From GCA-2862545 sp047609825 (GTDB taxonomy: Bacteria; Myxococcota_A; UBA796; GCA-2862545): 64,000 bases of DNA. The stretch is taken from the NCBI GenBank assembly GCA_047609825.1, contig JBLFXJ010000001.1, forward strand, positions 1 to 64,000, written 5' to 3'. Made by a program: the position numbers and the translations under genes. The notes below the pieces were generated by a model. The model saw nothing but the letters and a program-made list of their open reading frames with translations, was not told the DNA's origin and made no database searches. Of the stretch, positions 16,555 through 24,852 are shown in pieces (position 1 is the first letter of the stretch; each line of letters starts with the position of its first letter).

Positions 16555-17229
16555 ATGGCGAGCAAGAAGGAGAAGAAGCGGCAGCGGCTACGGGCGGCGG
16601 AGCGTGCTGAGGCCGAGGCTGCGGACACCCAGGTCGAGGGCCTGTGGGTCAACGAGAGCGGCCGCAGCTACGTCGGGCAGCACGGCATCGAGGGCTATGC
16701 GCAGGTGACGACGCTGCGGCTGGTCTGGCCGCGCGGTGGGGGGCGACAGCAGGTGCACCCCGACGACATCCGCAAGCTGCCCGCCGGCGCGTTGGCGGCG
16801 GACGCATCGCGGCACGTGAGCGTGAGCCCGTTCGATGCCCGGCCGGTGTACACCCCGCGCACGCAGCGTTGCCCGACCTGCCGCGAGGCGTTCACCTTCA
16901 CCGCGGAGGAGCAGCGGCACTGGTATGAGGTGCTCCAGATCCCGATTCAGGCTGTGGCCAGGACCTGTCGTGCGTGCCGTCGTGCGGACCGGCAGAAGAA
17001 GCGGGCGAACGATGCGATGGGGGTGGCTCTGGCCGAGCTGGCGGCTGCGCCGGGTGCACCGGAGGCCGGACTGGCGGTGGCCCGAGCCACGCTGTCACTG
17101 CGCGAGGCGGGTGGCGGCGGGGACCTGGCGCGTGCCATCGGACTTGCGCGGAAGGCGGCTCGGAGCGAGGCGCTGGTGGAGGCAGCGGCGGAATTGCTCG
17201 ACGGCCTGCTGGCGCTGCGAGGGGGTTGA
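16555..17229 (+). CDS. Zinc-ribbon (zf-trcl-like) protein
   Basis: A 224-residue cytosolic protein starting MASKKEKKRQRLRAAERAE, a basic, lysine-rich N-terminus that suggests nucleic-acid contact. The central zinc ribbon CPTCREAFTFTAEEQRHWYEV...RTCRACRR (about residues 103-142) matches the 'probable zinc-ribbon' family with the CxxC...EQ.fy...CxxCR pattern. The C-terminal 80 residues are Ala/Leu-rich helices. The start at 16555 is favoured over the frame opening at 16447, which lies in the repeat element. Role unknown; such ribbons often accompany RNA-related proteins. Confidence 0.7.
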   Translation: MASKKEKKRQRLRAAERAEAEAADTQVEGLWVNESGRSYVGQHGIEGYAQVTTLRLVWPRGGGRQQVHPDDIRKLPAGALAADASRHVSVSPFDARPVYTPRTQRCPTCREAFTFTAEEQRHWYEVLQIPIQAVARTCRACRRADRQKKRANDAMGVALAELAAAPGAPEAGLAVARATLSLREAGGGGDLARAIGLARKAARSEALVEAAAELLDGLLALRGG

Positions 17230-17326
17230 TGCTCCCTGGGCCGAATGGCGTACACGGCGTAGCGTCTCGAAGGTCGGACCTGGGCGTTGATGTGCCTCCA
17301 TCGCGGCCCACACCCGGGGATGTGCG

Positions 17327-17872
17327 ATGACCGTCCAGTTCCTCCGCGACCTCCGCCTGGCGCTCCAGCTGGCGGCGGACGGCGCCCTCGACGACCTGTT
17401 CGCGCCGGATCCCGTTGGTCTGGCGGCGGAGCTGCGCGCACAGGCCCGAGAGCTGGAGGGTGAGCCGGCGGCGGTGGCGTTCCTCTCCGCATGTGGCGCT
17501 CCTGGAGCCCCGGTCGAGACGGCTCGTCGACGGCTCGTCGACGGCTCGTCGACGGCTCGTCGCCGAGGCGTTGTGGGCCCGGGACCCCGGCGTCGAGGTG
17601 CGGTCGGCCGGGACCGCGCGGTCGGCCCGGCGCCGGGTGGGCGCCGCTGACCTCGAGTGGGCCGATGTGGTGTTGGTGATGGAGCGGTCCCACCAGCAGC
17701 GCCTGCGTACCAGTTCCCGTCGCAGCTCGGCGGCGTCGAGGTGGTCGTGCTCGACATCCTCGACGACTTCCCGTTCATGGACCCGAAGCTCGTGGCGCTG
17801 TTGCAGCAGGCAGTCCCGCCGGTGTTGGAAGCGTGCCGCAGGCGGGTGCGCATCGGCATCGGATTGGCGTAG
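17327..17872 (+). pseudogene. Broken low-molecular-weight protein-tyrosine-phosphatase-like gene
   Basis: The product resembles the predicted phosphatase family COG4551, split over frames. Frame 3 gives AEALWARDPGVEVRSAGTA, then ADLEWADVVLVMERSHQQRLR (about 17562-17718). Frame 2 gives QFPSQLGGVEVVVLDILDD, then FPFMDPKLVALLQQAV (about 17720-17869). The family order is unbroken if one base is corrected near 17718. The N-terminal P-loop (CxxNxxRSPTAE) is replaced by an 11-bp tandem repeat. Upstream, frame 2 encodes natural-looking MTVQFLRDLRLALQLAADGA (17327-17520), which may be a fused N-terminal region or a separate small gene. With two frame changes and no P-loop it is very unlikely to be an active phosphatase. 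Confidence 0.6.
17518..17561. repeat. Four perfect 11-bp tandem repeats
   Basis: GACGGCTCGTC occurs four times in exact tandem. The unit is not a multiple of three, so each gain or loss shifts the reading frame. It sits exactly where the phosphatase P-loop would be encoded. Confidence 0.95.
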
Positions 17873-17919
17873 GGCCAACCGGCCGTGTGTGCTAGCGTCC
17901 GCGCATGTGAACTTGTCTT

Positions 17920-18954
17920 GTGGTTGCGTTGTTTCTCGCTGTCGTTCCATCCCTTGCCGCCGCCGAGGCGCCCCGCGTCATCGGGGTGGCTGTCGAGGGC
18001 TCCGCGGCGAGCTCTGGTCGGGTGGCGATCGACAGCACGCTGGTGGTCAAGCTGGACTCGGCCGAGGCCCTGAGCGCCTCGGCGTCATGCTCCGATCTGC
18101 GCCTCGTGCTCAACGGGCGTGCGCTGGACGATCTCGACCCCACCCGGTGCGACGGCGCCAAGCTCACGTTCGCTCTCCGTCGCATCGACCGGTCTTCCGC
18201 GTCGGCCTGGCTGGCGCTGGTCGACGGCCGGCAGGCGTTGTTCAATGTCATCACGCCGGTGGATGTGTCGGTGGGCGTGGCGAGCACGGGCGAGGTGTTC
18301 CCGAGCGCCGTCGCCGGGGCCAAGGCGGCGCGGTTCGAACTCGCGTCGGCGCTGACCCTCATCGTCTCCGGCGTGTTCGCGCTCCTCGCGCTCGGCGGGC
18401 TGCTGATGCTCGGTTGGCGGGGCGGCGCGCTGCGCGACCCACGGTCCACCCTCGAGGCCGCCCAGCGTCCCTACAGCCTGTCGCGGGTGCAGATGGCGTG
18501 GTGGTTCTTCCTCGTGCTGATCAGCTTCCTGTATGTGTCGCTGCTCACCGGACAGGGCATCGGCATCCCCACCGGCATCTTGGCGCTGATGGGCATCGCG
18601 ACCGGCACCGTGGCCGGCGATCAGATGGTCGACACGCCCACGCCGCGCGCGGCCCAAGCCGTGACCAAGGGGTTCTGGCTGGACCTGGTCACGACGGTGG
18701 ACGGTGAGATCAGCCTGAGCAAGTTCCAGGCGCTGGTCTGGACGCTCGTGATTGGCGGGATCTTCGTGGTGGACTCGCTGAACACGGTCACCATCTCGGC
18801 CCTGGACGGGAGCCTGGTCGCGCTGCTGGGCGTGTCATCGGGCAGCTATGTTGGGCTGAAGGCGGGCGGAAACAGCGGCGAGGCGGTGGAGCGGGACGCG
18901 GCGGTGGCTCCCGCGGCGTCAGCCGGTGTCGCGTCGACGGACGACGAGGCCTAG
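17920..18954 (+). CDS. Conserved multi-span membrane protein, unknown
   Basis: A 344-residue protein with a signal peptide (GTG start 17920: MVALFLAVVPSLAAAEAP), an extracytoplasmic domain to about residue 140, and four membrane spans (LASALTLIVSGVFALLALGGLLML; MAWWFFLVLISFLYVSLL; GILALMGIATGTVAG; FQALVWTLVIGGIFVVDSL plus LVALLGVSSGSYVGLKAG). The words SLSRVQMAWWFFLV, SLSKFQALVWTLV and LLGVSSGSYVGLKAGG recur in a widespread but uncharacterised bacterial membrane family. An in-frame ATG at 17905 is followed directly by TGA. Its stop overlaps that of the next, convergent gene (shared CTAG). Confidence 0.7.
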   Translation: MVALFLAVVPSLAAAEAPRVIGVAVEGSAASSGRVAIDSTLVVKLDSAEALSASASCSDLRLVLNGRALDDLDPTRCDGAKLTFALRRIDRSSASAWLALVDGRQALFNVITPVDVSVGVASTGEVFPSAVAGAKAARFELASALTLIVSGVFALLALGGLLMLGWRGGALRDPRSTLEAAQRPYSLSRVQMAWWFFLVLISFLYVSLLTGQGIGIPTGILALMGIATGTVAGDQMVDTPTPRAAQAVTKGFWLDLVTTVDGEISLSKFQALVWTLVIGGIFVVDSLNTVTISALDGSLVALLGVSSGSYVGLKAGGNSGEAVERDAAVAPAASAGVASTDDEA

Positions 18955-19583
18955 CCGTTCCGGCGAGAGAACCAGAAGATCGCGGGCACGCCGAGCACGG
19001 TGGGCGCGAGCCACACCACCAGCGGCGACACGGGCAGCTGCAGGTGGCCCGTGTTCACGACCACGAACGCGGTGACCGTAGCGATGCACGCGGCGATCAT
19101 CGCGCCCAGGTGCTCGCGGATTCGCGCCTTGCCAGTGGGCTCTCCTCGGCGGAGCGTGCGGATCTGCTGGGCGCCGAGCAGCGCGCACAGGCCGCCGAAC
19201 ACGCCTGCGAGCACGAACCCGGTCTGCACGGCGAGGCCGATGCCCGCAAAGCCGGACAGCACGGCGAACCCCGGCACCACATTGTCGAGTGGGCCGCCCC
19301 GGTCACGGCCCGCCATGCGCCAGCCGAACCAGGTGCTGTCACCGGCGAGCACGGCGATCATCGCCAGGAACCAGGCGGCGCCGTCGTTGCCCGGCTCGCC
19401 ATCGGTCACCCTGATCGCGCACACGACCCATGCGAACACCACCACGGCCGCCATGGCTGCGGTGTACACCTTGCCGCCGAACCGGTGCGCCCGTCCGCCC
19501 TTCGTCGACACCAGCGGCACCCACATCGACACCAGCGCGACGGCGCCGGCGAGCGCGTGCAGGCCGACGATCCACTGGTCCAT
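18951..19583 (-). CDS. DUF2306-like integral membrane protein
   Basis: A 210-residue protein, MDQWIVGLHALAGAVALVSMWVPL..., with seven or so hydrophobic segments and few charged residues between them. KGGRAHRFGGKVYTAAM is the conserved basic segment of the DUF2306 membrane family (HRxxGxxY). The start at 19583 has a GGGGGGA run upstream. The 1.0-kb in-frame extension beyond is antisense to the ketosynthase gene and rejected. Role unknown. Confidence 0.7.
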   Translation of the reverse strand: MDQWIVGLHALAGAVALVSMWVPLVSTKGGRAHRFGGKVYTAAMAAVVVFAWVVCAIRVTDGEPGNDGAAWFLAMIAVLAGDSTWFGWRMAGRDRGGPLDNVVPGFAVLSGFAGIGLAVQTGFVLAGVFGGLCALLGAQQIRTLRRGEPTGKARIREHLGAMIAACIATVTAFVVVNTGHLQLPVSPLVVWLAPTVLGVPAIFWFSRRNG

Positions 19584-19748
19584 GCGGTCCCCCCGTGCGT
19601 GACTGTACAGGAGGCTGGCGGCACGCCCAGGCACCTCCACACCCCCCGCTGGTGGCTCGCCCGCCCCGCAGGGGGTACCCGACCGGGAGCGCCTGCTGTG
19701 GACGGGTGGCGCGCGGCCCGACCCCAGCCGGTCGGCAGAGGGTTGGCG

Positions 19749-22700
19749 ATGACGGACGACGGCGGAACGGGCGCAGCGGCGGACAAGGTCGACCACGGGA
19801 CGACGTCGGCCCACTTCCCCGCCATCGCCATCGTGGGCCAGGGCTGCGTGCTGCCCGGCGCGCTCACGCCCGAGGCGCTGCACGCCGCACTGCTCGAGGG
19901 CCGCGACCTGGTGTCGCGGGTGCCCGAGGGGCGGTGGGGAATCTCCGCGGAGCGGTCCAGCATCGAGCGGCGCACGGGTGCGCCGGAGTACCCGTGGACC
20001 GAGCGCGGCGGCTATGTGCGGGGGTTCGACGAGGTGTTCGACCCGGCCAGTACGCGCCTCGATGCGGCCCTGGTGCAGCAGCTCGACCCGCTGTTCCAGT
20101 GGCTGATGTACGCCGCGGGCTGTGCCCTCGCCGGGTCCTCCACCGACCGCGCGCGCACCGGGGCGATCGTCGGCAACCTGTCGTTTCCGTCGGCCAGCGC
20201 GGCGCGGTTCAGCGAGGCCTGCCTGCTCGACGGGCAGCCCCCCGCGATCGCGGCGCATGCACCCCAGGCCCCGGCGGCCGTCAACCGGTTCATGTCCGGC
20301 CTGCCGGCCCACCTGCTCGCGCACGCCCACGGGCTGGGCGCCGGTGCGTTCGCGCTGGACGCCGCCTGCGCCTCGTCGCTGTACGCCATCCGCCTGGCCT
20401 GTGATGCCCTGCACGACGGCCGGGCCGATGCCATGCTCGCGGGTGCCGTAGCCTGCTGCGACGACCTGTTCATCCACACCGGATTCTGCGCCTTGCAGGC
20501 CCTGTCTCGCACCGGTCAGTCCCGGCCGTTCTCGTCTAAGGCCGATGGGCTGCTGCCCGCCGAGGGCTGCGCGCTGGTGCTGCTCAAGCGGCTCGAGGAT
20601 GCCGAGCGGGATGGCGACACCATCCACGGCGTGATCCGGGGCGTTGGGCTGAGCAATGACGGCCGCAGCGGGGGCATCCTGTCGCCCAGCGCGGGCGGCC
20701 AGGTGCGGGCGATGGAGGCGGCGTATCGCATGGCCGGCTGGTCGCCATCAGACGTGCAGGTGGTGGAGTGCCACGCCACGGGCACCCTGGTGGGAGACAA
20801 GGTCGAGCTCGAGTCGATGGCGCACGTGTTCGCCGGCGCGCGCGGGCTGCCCATCGGGTCGGTGAAGTCGAACATGGGCCACCCGATCACTGCGGCGGGC
20901 GGGGTGGGGCTGCTGAAGATCCTCGGCGCCTTCGCGGCCGGCCAGATTCCCCCAACGCTGCACACCGGGTCGCCCAGCGCCGCCCTGTTGGCCTCGCCGT
21001 TCCGGCTCCTGTCCCGCGCAGAGCCGTGGAACACCCACGGTCCCCGCCGCGCTGCCCTGTCGGCGTTCGGGTTCGGCGGGAACAACGCGCACCTGCTGGT
21101 GGAGGAGTACGGCGGGCACGGGTCTGCCCTGCCGCCGGCCTTGTCGGCCGATGAGGTGGTGGTGGTGCGGCTGGGGGCGCGGGTGGCGGACCTGGGCTCG
21201 GCCGACGCGCTTCGGCACGCCGTGGTGTCCGGCACCCGGCACATCGGGCCGGCCGGCGGGCGCACCGAAGCGTTCGAGGTGGGCCTCCGCGGGCTGCGAT
21301 TCCCGCCGAAGGACCTGCTCGCGGCGCTGCCTCAGCAGGTGGCCATCCTCGAAGCCACCCGCGAGGCGGTGCACGGCCTCACCCTGCCCCGGGAGACCAC
21401 CGGCGTGTTCGTGGGCATGTCTGCCGACGCCGAGGTCGGCCGGTTCGGCGCCCGGTGGCGGGTGCGGGAGTGGGGGGTGTCGGCGGATGATGGGTGGATC
21501 GAGCGCACCCAGGACGCCATCGTGCCGCACCTGGAGTCCGCCGGCGTGCTCGGCACCATGCCGAACGTGCCCGCCAACCGCCTGAATGTGCAGCTGGACG
21601 TGGCCGGGCCCAGCTTCACGGTGTCGTCCGAGGAGCACTCCGGGCTGGATGCGCTGGAGATCGGTGTTCGCATGCTCCGGAGCGGCGAGCTCGACGTGGC
21701 GGTGGTCGGGGCGGTGGACCTGTGCTGTGAGCCGATCCATCAGCGCGCAGCGGCAGCACTGCTCCCGCCGGACCGGCACACTCCAGGAGACGCGGCGGTG
21801 GTGCTGGTGCTGATGCGCCGGTCTACGGCGTCGGCTCACGGGCTCACCCCGCTCGCGGTCCTCGGCGGGCCGGGCGGTGGTCAGCGGCTGGGCGAGGGCG
21901 GGCCGACCGTGGAGGCCCAGTTCGGGCACGCCCACGCGGCCAGCGGGCTGCTCGAGGTGGCGGCCGCCGTGCTCCGGTGCGCCCAGGATGGGCAGCCGGT
22001 GGAGGTGGCCTCCCGCTCGTTCGCCGCACCCACCCGTCTGACTCAGGTGCGCTCCGCTGGGGGGCGCTCAGCAGCATCAGCACCGGTCGTCGAGGCCGGT
22101 CCCACGCTGCGGATGCCGGCCCATTGGCCATCGGTGATGCTGACCTCGCCACCGGATGCGGTCGTCCCGTCGCGCCGAGCGCCGGCTGTCGCTGTCCGCC
22201 CGAACGCGCCGGTGACGCCAGCGTCGGCCGCCGACGGCTGGGCTGACCTGGTCGCCCAGGTGAGCCACGCCCACCGCAACTGGATGTCCGAGCACACCGC
22301 CGCCCACCTCAACTATCTGGCGGTCGCCCAACACGCGCTGTCCGCCCTCGAGGGGTCGCCCCGCCCGCCGGCCTCCCAGCGTCGCCCCCGGGTGATGCTC
22401 CAGCCCGCGCCGGCTCCGGTGCAGGTCGCGCCCGCTGTGGTCGCGCCCCCGCCCCCGCCCCCAGCGCCTCCGCGGCCCGTAGTCTACCCGAAGCCCGGCG
22501 CTGAGAAGAACCCGAACAACATCCGCGTCGGGCCCCGTGGCGCGCCATTCCCGCGGTTCCGCCGTGCGCCGCACGCCGCAGCGCTGCCCGGCCCGAAGAT
22601 CGACCGCGACGGGCTGAAGATCATCTCCAGCGGGCGGATCTCGGAGGTCTACGGCCCACTGTTCGCCCAGCAGGACGGCTACGATCTGCAGTGCCGCATG

Positions 22701-24812
22701 CCGGAGGAGCCGCTCCTGCTCGCCGACCGCTGCCTCGGGATCGACGCCACGCCCGGCGTCCTCGGCCGCGGCACCCTGTGGTCGGAGACCGACGTGGGGG
22801 AGCACGCTTGGTACCTGAACCAGGACGGCACCATTCCACCCGGGCTGATGATCGAGTGCGGCCAGGCCGACCTGATGCTGATCAGCTGGATGGGCATCGA
22901 CTTCCTGAACAAGGGCGAGCGGGTGTACCGGTTGCTCGGGTGCGACCTCACCTACCGCCGGTCGCTGCCCCGCCGCGGCGAGACCCTGTCCTACGACATT
23001 CATGTGGACGGCCACGCGAACCACGGCGACGTGCGGCTGTTCTTCTTCCACTACGACTGCTGCGTGGACGGCCGGCCGGTGCTCGCCGTGCGCAACGGCC
23101 AGGCGGGCTTCTTCACCTACGATGAGCTGGCGAGCAGCACGGGCATCCTGTGGAGCCCGGAAGACGCGAACTGGAGCACCGAGGGCCCGCTGGACCCGCC
23201 CGTGGTGGCCTGCACCCGGTCCTCCTTCACCGAGGCCCAGGTCACGGCGTTCAGCGAGGGACGGGCGGCCGAGTGCTTCGGTCCGGGGTTCGAGGCGCTC
23301 GCCACCCACCATCGAACGCCGAAGATTCAGTTCGCACCTATGCGATTCGTGGACCGGGTCACGCACTTCGACCCCGTCGGTGGGCCGTGGGGCCGCGGAT
23401 ACCTCCGGGTGGAGCTCGACATCCGGCCGGACGACTGGTTCTTCGACGGTCACTTCAAGAACGACCCGTGCATGCCCGGAACGCTGATGTTCGAGGGCTG
23501 CATGCAGGCCATGGCGTTCTATCTGGCGGCCATGGGCTACACGCTGGATCGGGACGGCTGGCGGTTCGAGCCTGTGCTCGACCACACCGTACCCCTGCGC
23601 TGCCGGGGCGAGGTGGGGCCGGACAGCACCCTGCTGGTGTGCGAGCTGTTCATCGAGAACGTGTCGAGCGGGCCGAACCCCACGGTCTATGCCGACCTGA
23701 TGGGCACAGTGGGCGAGCAGAAGGCATTCTACGCCAAGCGCATGGGCTACAGCCTGGTGCCCGACCCGCTCTACGCGCCTGACACGCTCCCCCTCACCCG
23801 GTTCACCGAGGTGCCCGCCGGTCGGGCGGAGGCGCTGGACCTCGCCCCGGTGCAGTCGTTCTGGCGCCGGTGGTTCGGGCTGGGGCAGTGGCCGGTGGAG
23901 GACATCCAGCTCGGGCTGGCGGAGCGCTTCGTGCGCCGGGTGGTGTTCGAGGATCCGGGCGCGATGCGGCCGATGCGCGGCCGAGGGGCGCTGTACGTGG
24001 CGAACCACCAGGTGGCGCTGGAGTCGCTGCTCTGTGCGGTGCTGCTCGGTGGCCTGATGGAGATCCCGCTGGTCACCCTGGCGAAGGCCGAGCACCAGCA
24101 CACCTGGATGGGCAAGCTGAACCAGCGGTCGTTCAGCTGGCCCGGAGCCGCCGAGCGCGACCCGGGCGTGCTGGCGTTCTTCGACCGCACCCAGTCGGCC
24201 GATCTGCAGCGCATCCTGGGGCCGCTGTTCGCCCAGGCCCAGGTGGGCACCCGCTCGCTGATGGTGCACGTGGAGGGCACGCGCTCGCTGGAGTGCCGCA
24301 GCCCGGTCACCACCCTGTCGGGCGTGTTCACCGACCTGGCCATCGCGCATGATGTGCCCATCGTTCCCGTGCGGCTGTGGGGCGGGCTCCCGGTGTCGCC
24401 AACGGCGCGGCGGCTCGACTTCCCGGTGGGGCTGGGCCAGCAGGACATCCTCGTCGGCCGGCCCATCGAAGCCGCCGAGCTCCGAGGCCTGCCGCTGAAG
24501 GCGCGGAAGGACCGGGTGCTCGGCGCGCTGAACGATCTGGGCGGGCCCCGTGCTTCTGAGGCCCCGCTGGCGGGAGACCCTGGGTTTGCCGAGGCGGTTC
24601 GCGGGTGGTGTGCCCGCACCGGCTCAGGTGAGGCCCACTCGGTTCTGTACAACACGCTGCTCCATGGCAGCCGCCAGAGCGAGGGCACCGAGGCTCTGCT
24701 CCGAGGCGTGGAGGCGGGGCGTCTGGTGGTGCCGCCGGGGCCGGAAGGCGACTGGCTCGCGGGTCTCGCTGGCGAGTGGTTCGGCGACGGGTTGGCCATC
24801 GAGCGGGGCTGA
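19749..24812 (+). CDS. PfaC-type multidomain synthase (KS-CLF-DH-DH-acyltransferase)
   Basis: A 1687-residue protein from ATG 19749 (AGAGGG upstream). An active ketosynthase (about residues 25-455) has Cys207 (DAACASSLYA), His342 (VECHATGT) and His378 (KSNMGHPITAAGG). A chain-length-factor-like second KS (about 480-800) has the Cys site replaced (TVSSEEHSGLDAL). A Pro-rich linker (about 890-920) leads to two FabA-like dehydratase hot-dog domains (about 955-1125: GLMIECGQADLML; about 1215-1340: FFDGHFKNDPCMPGTLMFEG). The C-terminal PlsC/AGPAT-type acyltransferase (about 1400-1590: VANHQVALESL, HVEGTRS) has an HX4E rather than HX4D motif. This order matches the PfaC subunit of PUFA synthases. 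No ACP, MAT, KR or ER domain is in the window, so partners must be elsewhere. Confidence 0.85.
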   Translation: MTDDGGTGAAADKVDHGTTSAHFPAIAIVGQGCVLPGALTPEALHAALLEGRDLVSRVPEGRWGISAERSSIERRTGAPEYPWTERGGYVRGFDEVFDPASTRLDAALVQQLDPLFQWLMYAAGCALAGSSTDRARTGAIVGNLSFPSASAARFSEACLLDGQPPAIAAHAPQAPAAVNRFMSGLPAHLLAHAHGLGAGAFALDAACASSLYAIRLACDALHDGRADAMLAGAVACCDDLFIHTGFCALQALSRTGQSRPFSSKADGLLPAEGCALVLLKRLEDAERDGDTIHGVIRGVGLSNDGRSGGILSPSAGGQVRAMEAAYRMAGWSPSDVQVVECHATGTLVGDKVELESMAHVFAGARGLPIGSVKSNMGHPITAAGGVGLLKILGAFAAGQIPPTLHTGSPSAALLASPFRLLSRAEPWNTHGPRRAALSAFGFGGNNAHLLVEEYGGHGSALPPALSADEVVVVRLGARVADLGSADALRHAVVSGTRHIGPAGGRTEAFEVGLRGLRFPPKDLLAALPQQVAILEATREAVHGLTLPRETTGVFVGMSADAEVGRFGARWRVREWGVSADDGWIERTQDAIVPHLESAGVLGTMPNVPANRLNVQLDVAGPSFTVSSEEHSGLDALEIGVRMLRSGELDVAVVGAVDLCCEPIHQRAAAALLPPDRHTPGDAAVVLVLMRRSTASAHGLTPLAVLGGPGGGQRLGEGGPTVEAQFGHAHAASGLLEVAAAVLRCAQDGQPVEVASRSFAAPTRLTQVRSAGGRSAASAPVVEAGPTLRMPAHWPSVMLTSPPDAVVPSRRAPAVAVRPNAPVTPASAADGWADLVAQVSHAHRNWMSEHTAAHLNYLAVAQHALSALEGSPRPPASQRRPRVMLQPAPAPVQVAPAVVAPPPPPPAPPRPVVYPKPGAEKNPNNIRVGPRGAPFPRFRRAPHAAALPGPKIDRDGLKIISSGRISEVYGPLFAQQDGYDLQCRMPEEPLLLADRCLGIDATPGVLGRGTLWSETDVGEHAWYLNQDGTIPPGLMIECGQADLMLISWMGIDFLNKGERVYRLLGCDLTYRRSLPRRGETLSYDIHVDGHANHGDVRLFFFHYDCCVDGRPVLAVRNGQAGFFTYDELASSTGILWSPEDANWSTEGPLDPPVVACTRSSFTEAQVTAFSEGRAAECFGPGFEALATHHRTPKIQFAPMRFVDRVTHFDPVGGPWGRGYLRVELDIRPDDWFFDGHFKNDPCMPGTLMFEGCMQAMAFYLAAMGYTLDRDGWRFEPVLDHTVPLRCRGEVGPDSTLLVCELFIENVSSGPNPTVYADLMGTVGEQKAFYAKRMGYSLVPDPLYAPDTLPLTRFTEVPAGRAEALDLAPVQSFWRRWFGLGQWPVEDIQLGLAERFVRRVVFEDPGAMRPMRGRGALYVANHQVALESLLCAVLLGGLMEIPLVTLAKAEHQHTWMGKLNQRSFSWPGAAERDPGVLAFFDRTQSADLQRILGPLFAQAQVGTRSLMVHVEGTRSLECRSPVTTLSGVFTDLAIAHDVPIVPVRLWGGLPVSPTARRLDFPVGLGQQDILVGRPIEAAELRGLPLKARKDRVLGALNDLGGPRASEAPLAGDPGFAEAVRGWCARTGSGEAHSVLYNTLLHGSRQSEGTEALLRGVEAGRLVVPPGPEGDWLAGLAGEWFGDGLAIERG

Positions 24813-24852
24813 CTGCGGTCGCTCGCGGGCGGAGCACTGGATACCCGGCCGC

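Noticed and set aside
17327..17650. In-frame TGA at 17648 as a second selenocysteine codon
   Set aside because: The natural phosphatase sequence there is in a different frame, so the TGA is a by-product of the frame changes, not a recoded codon.
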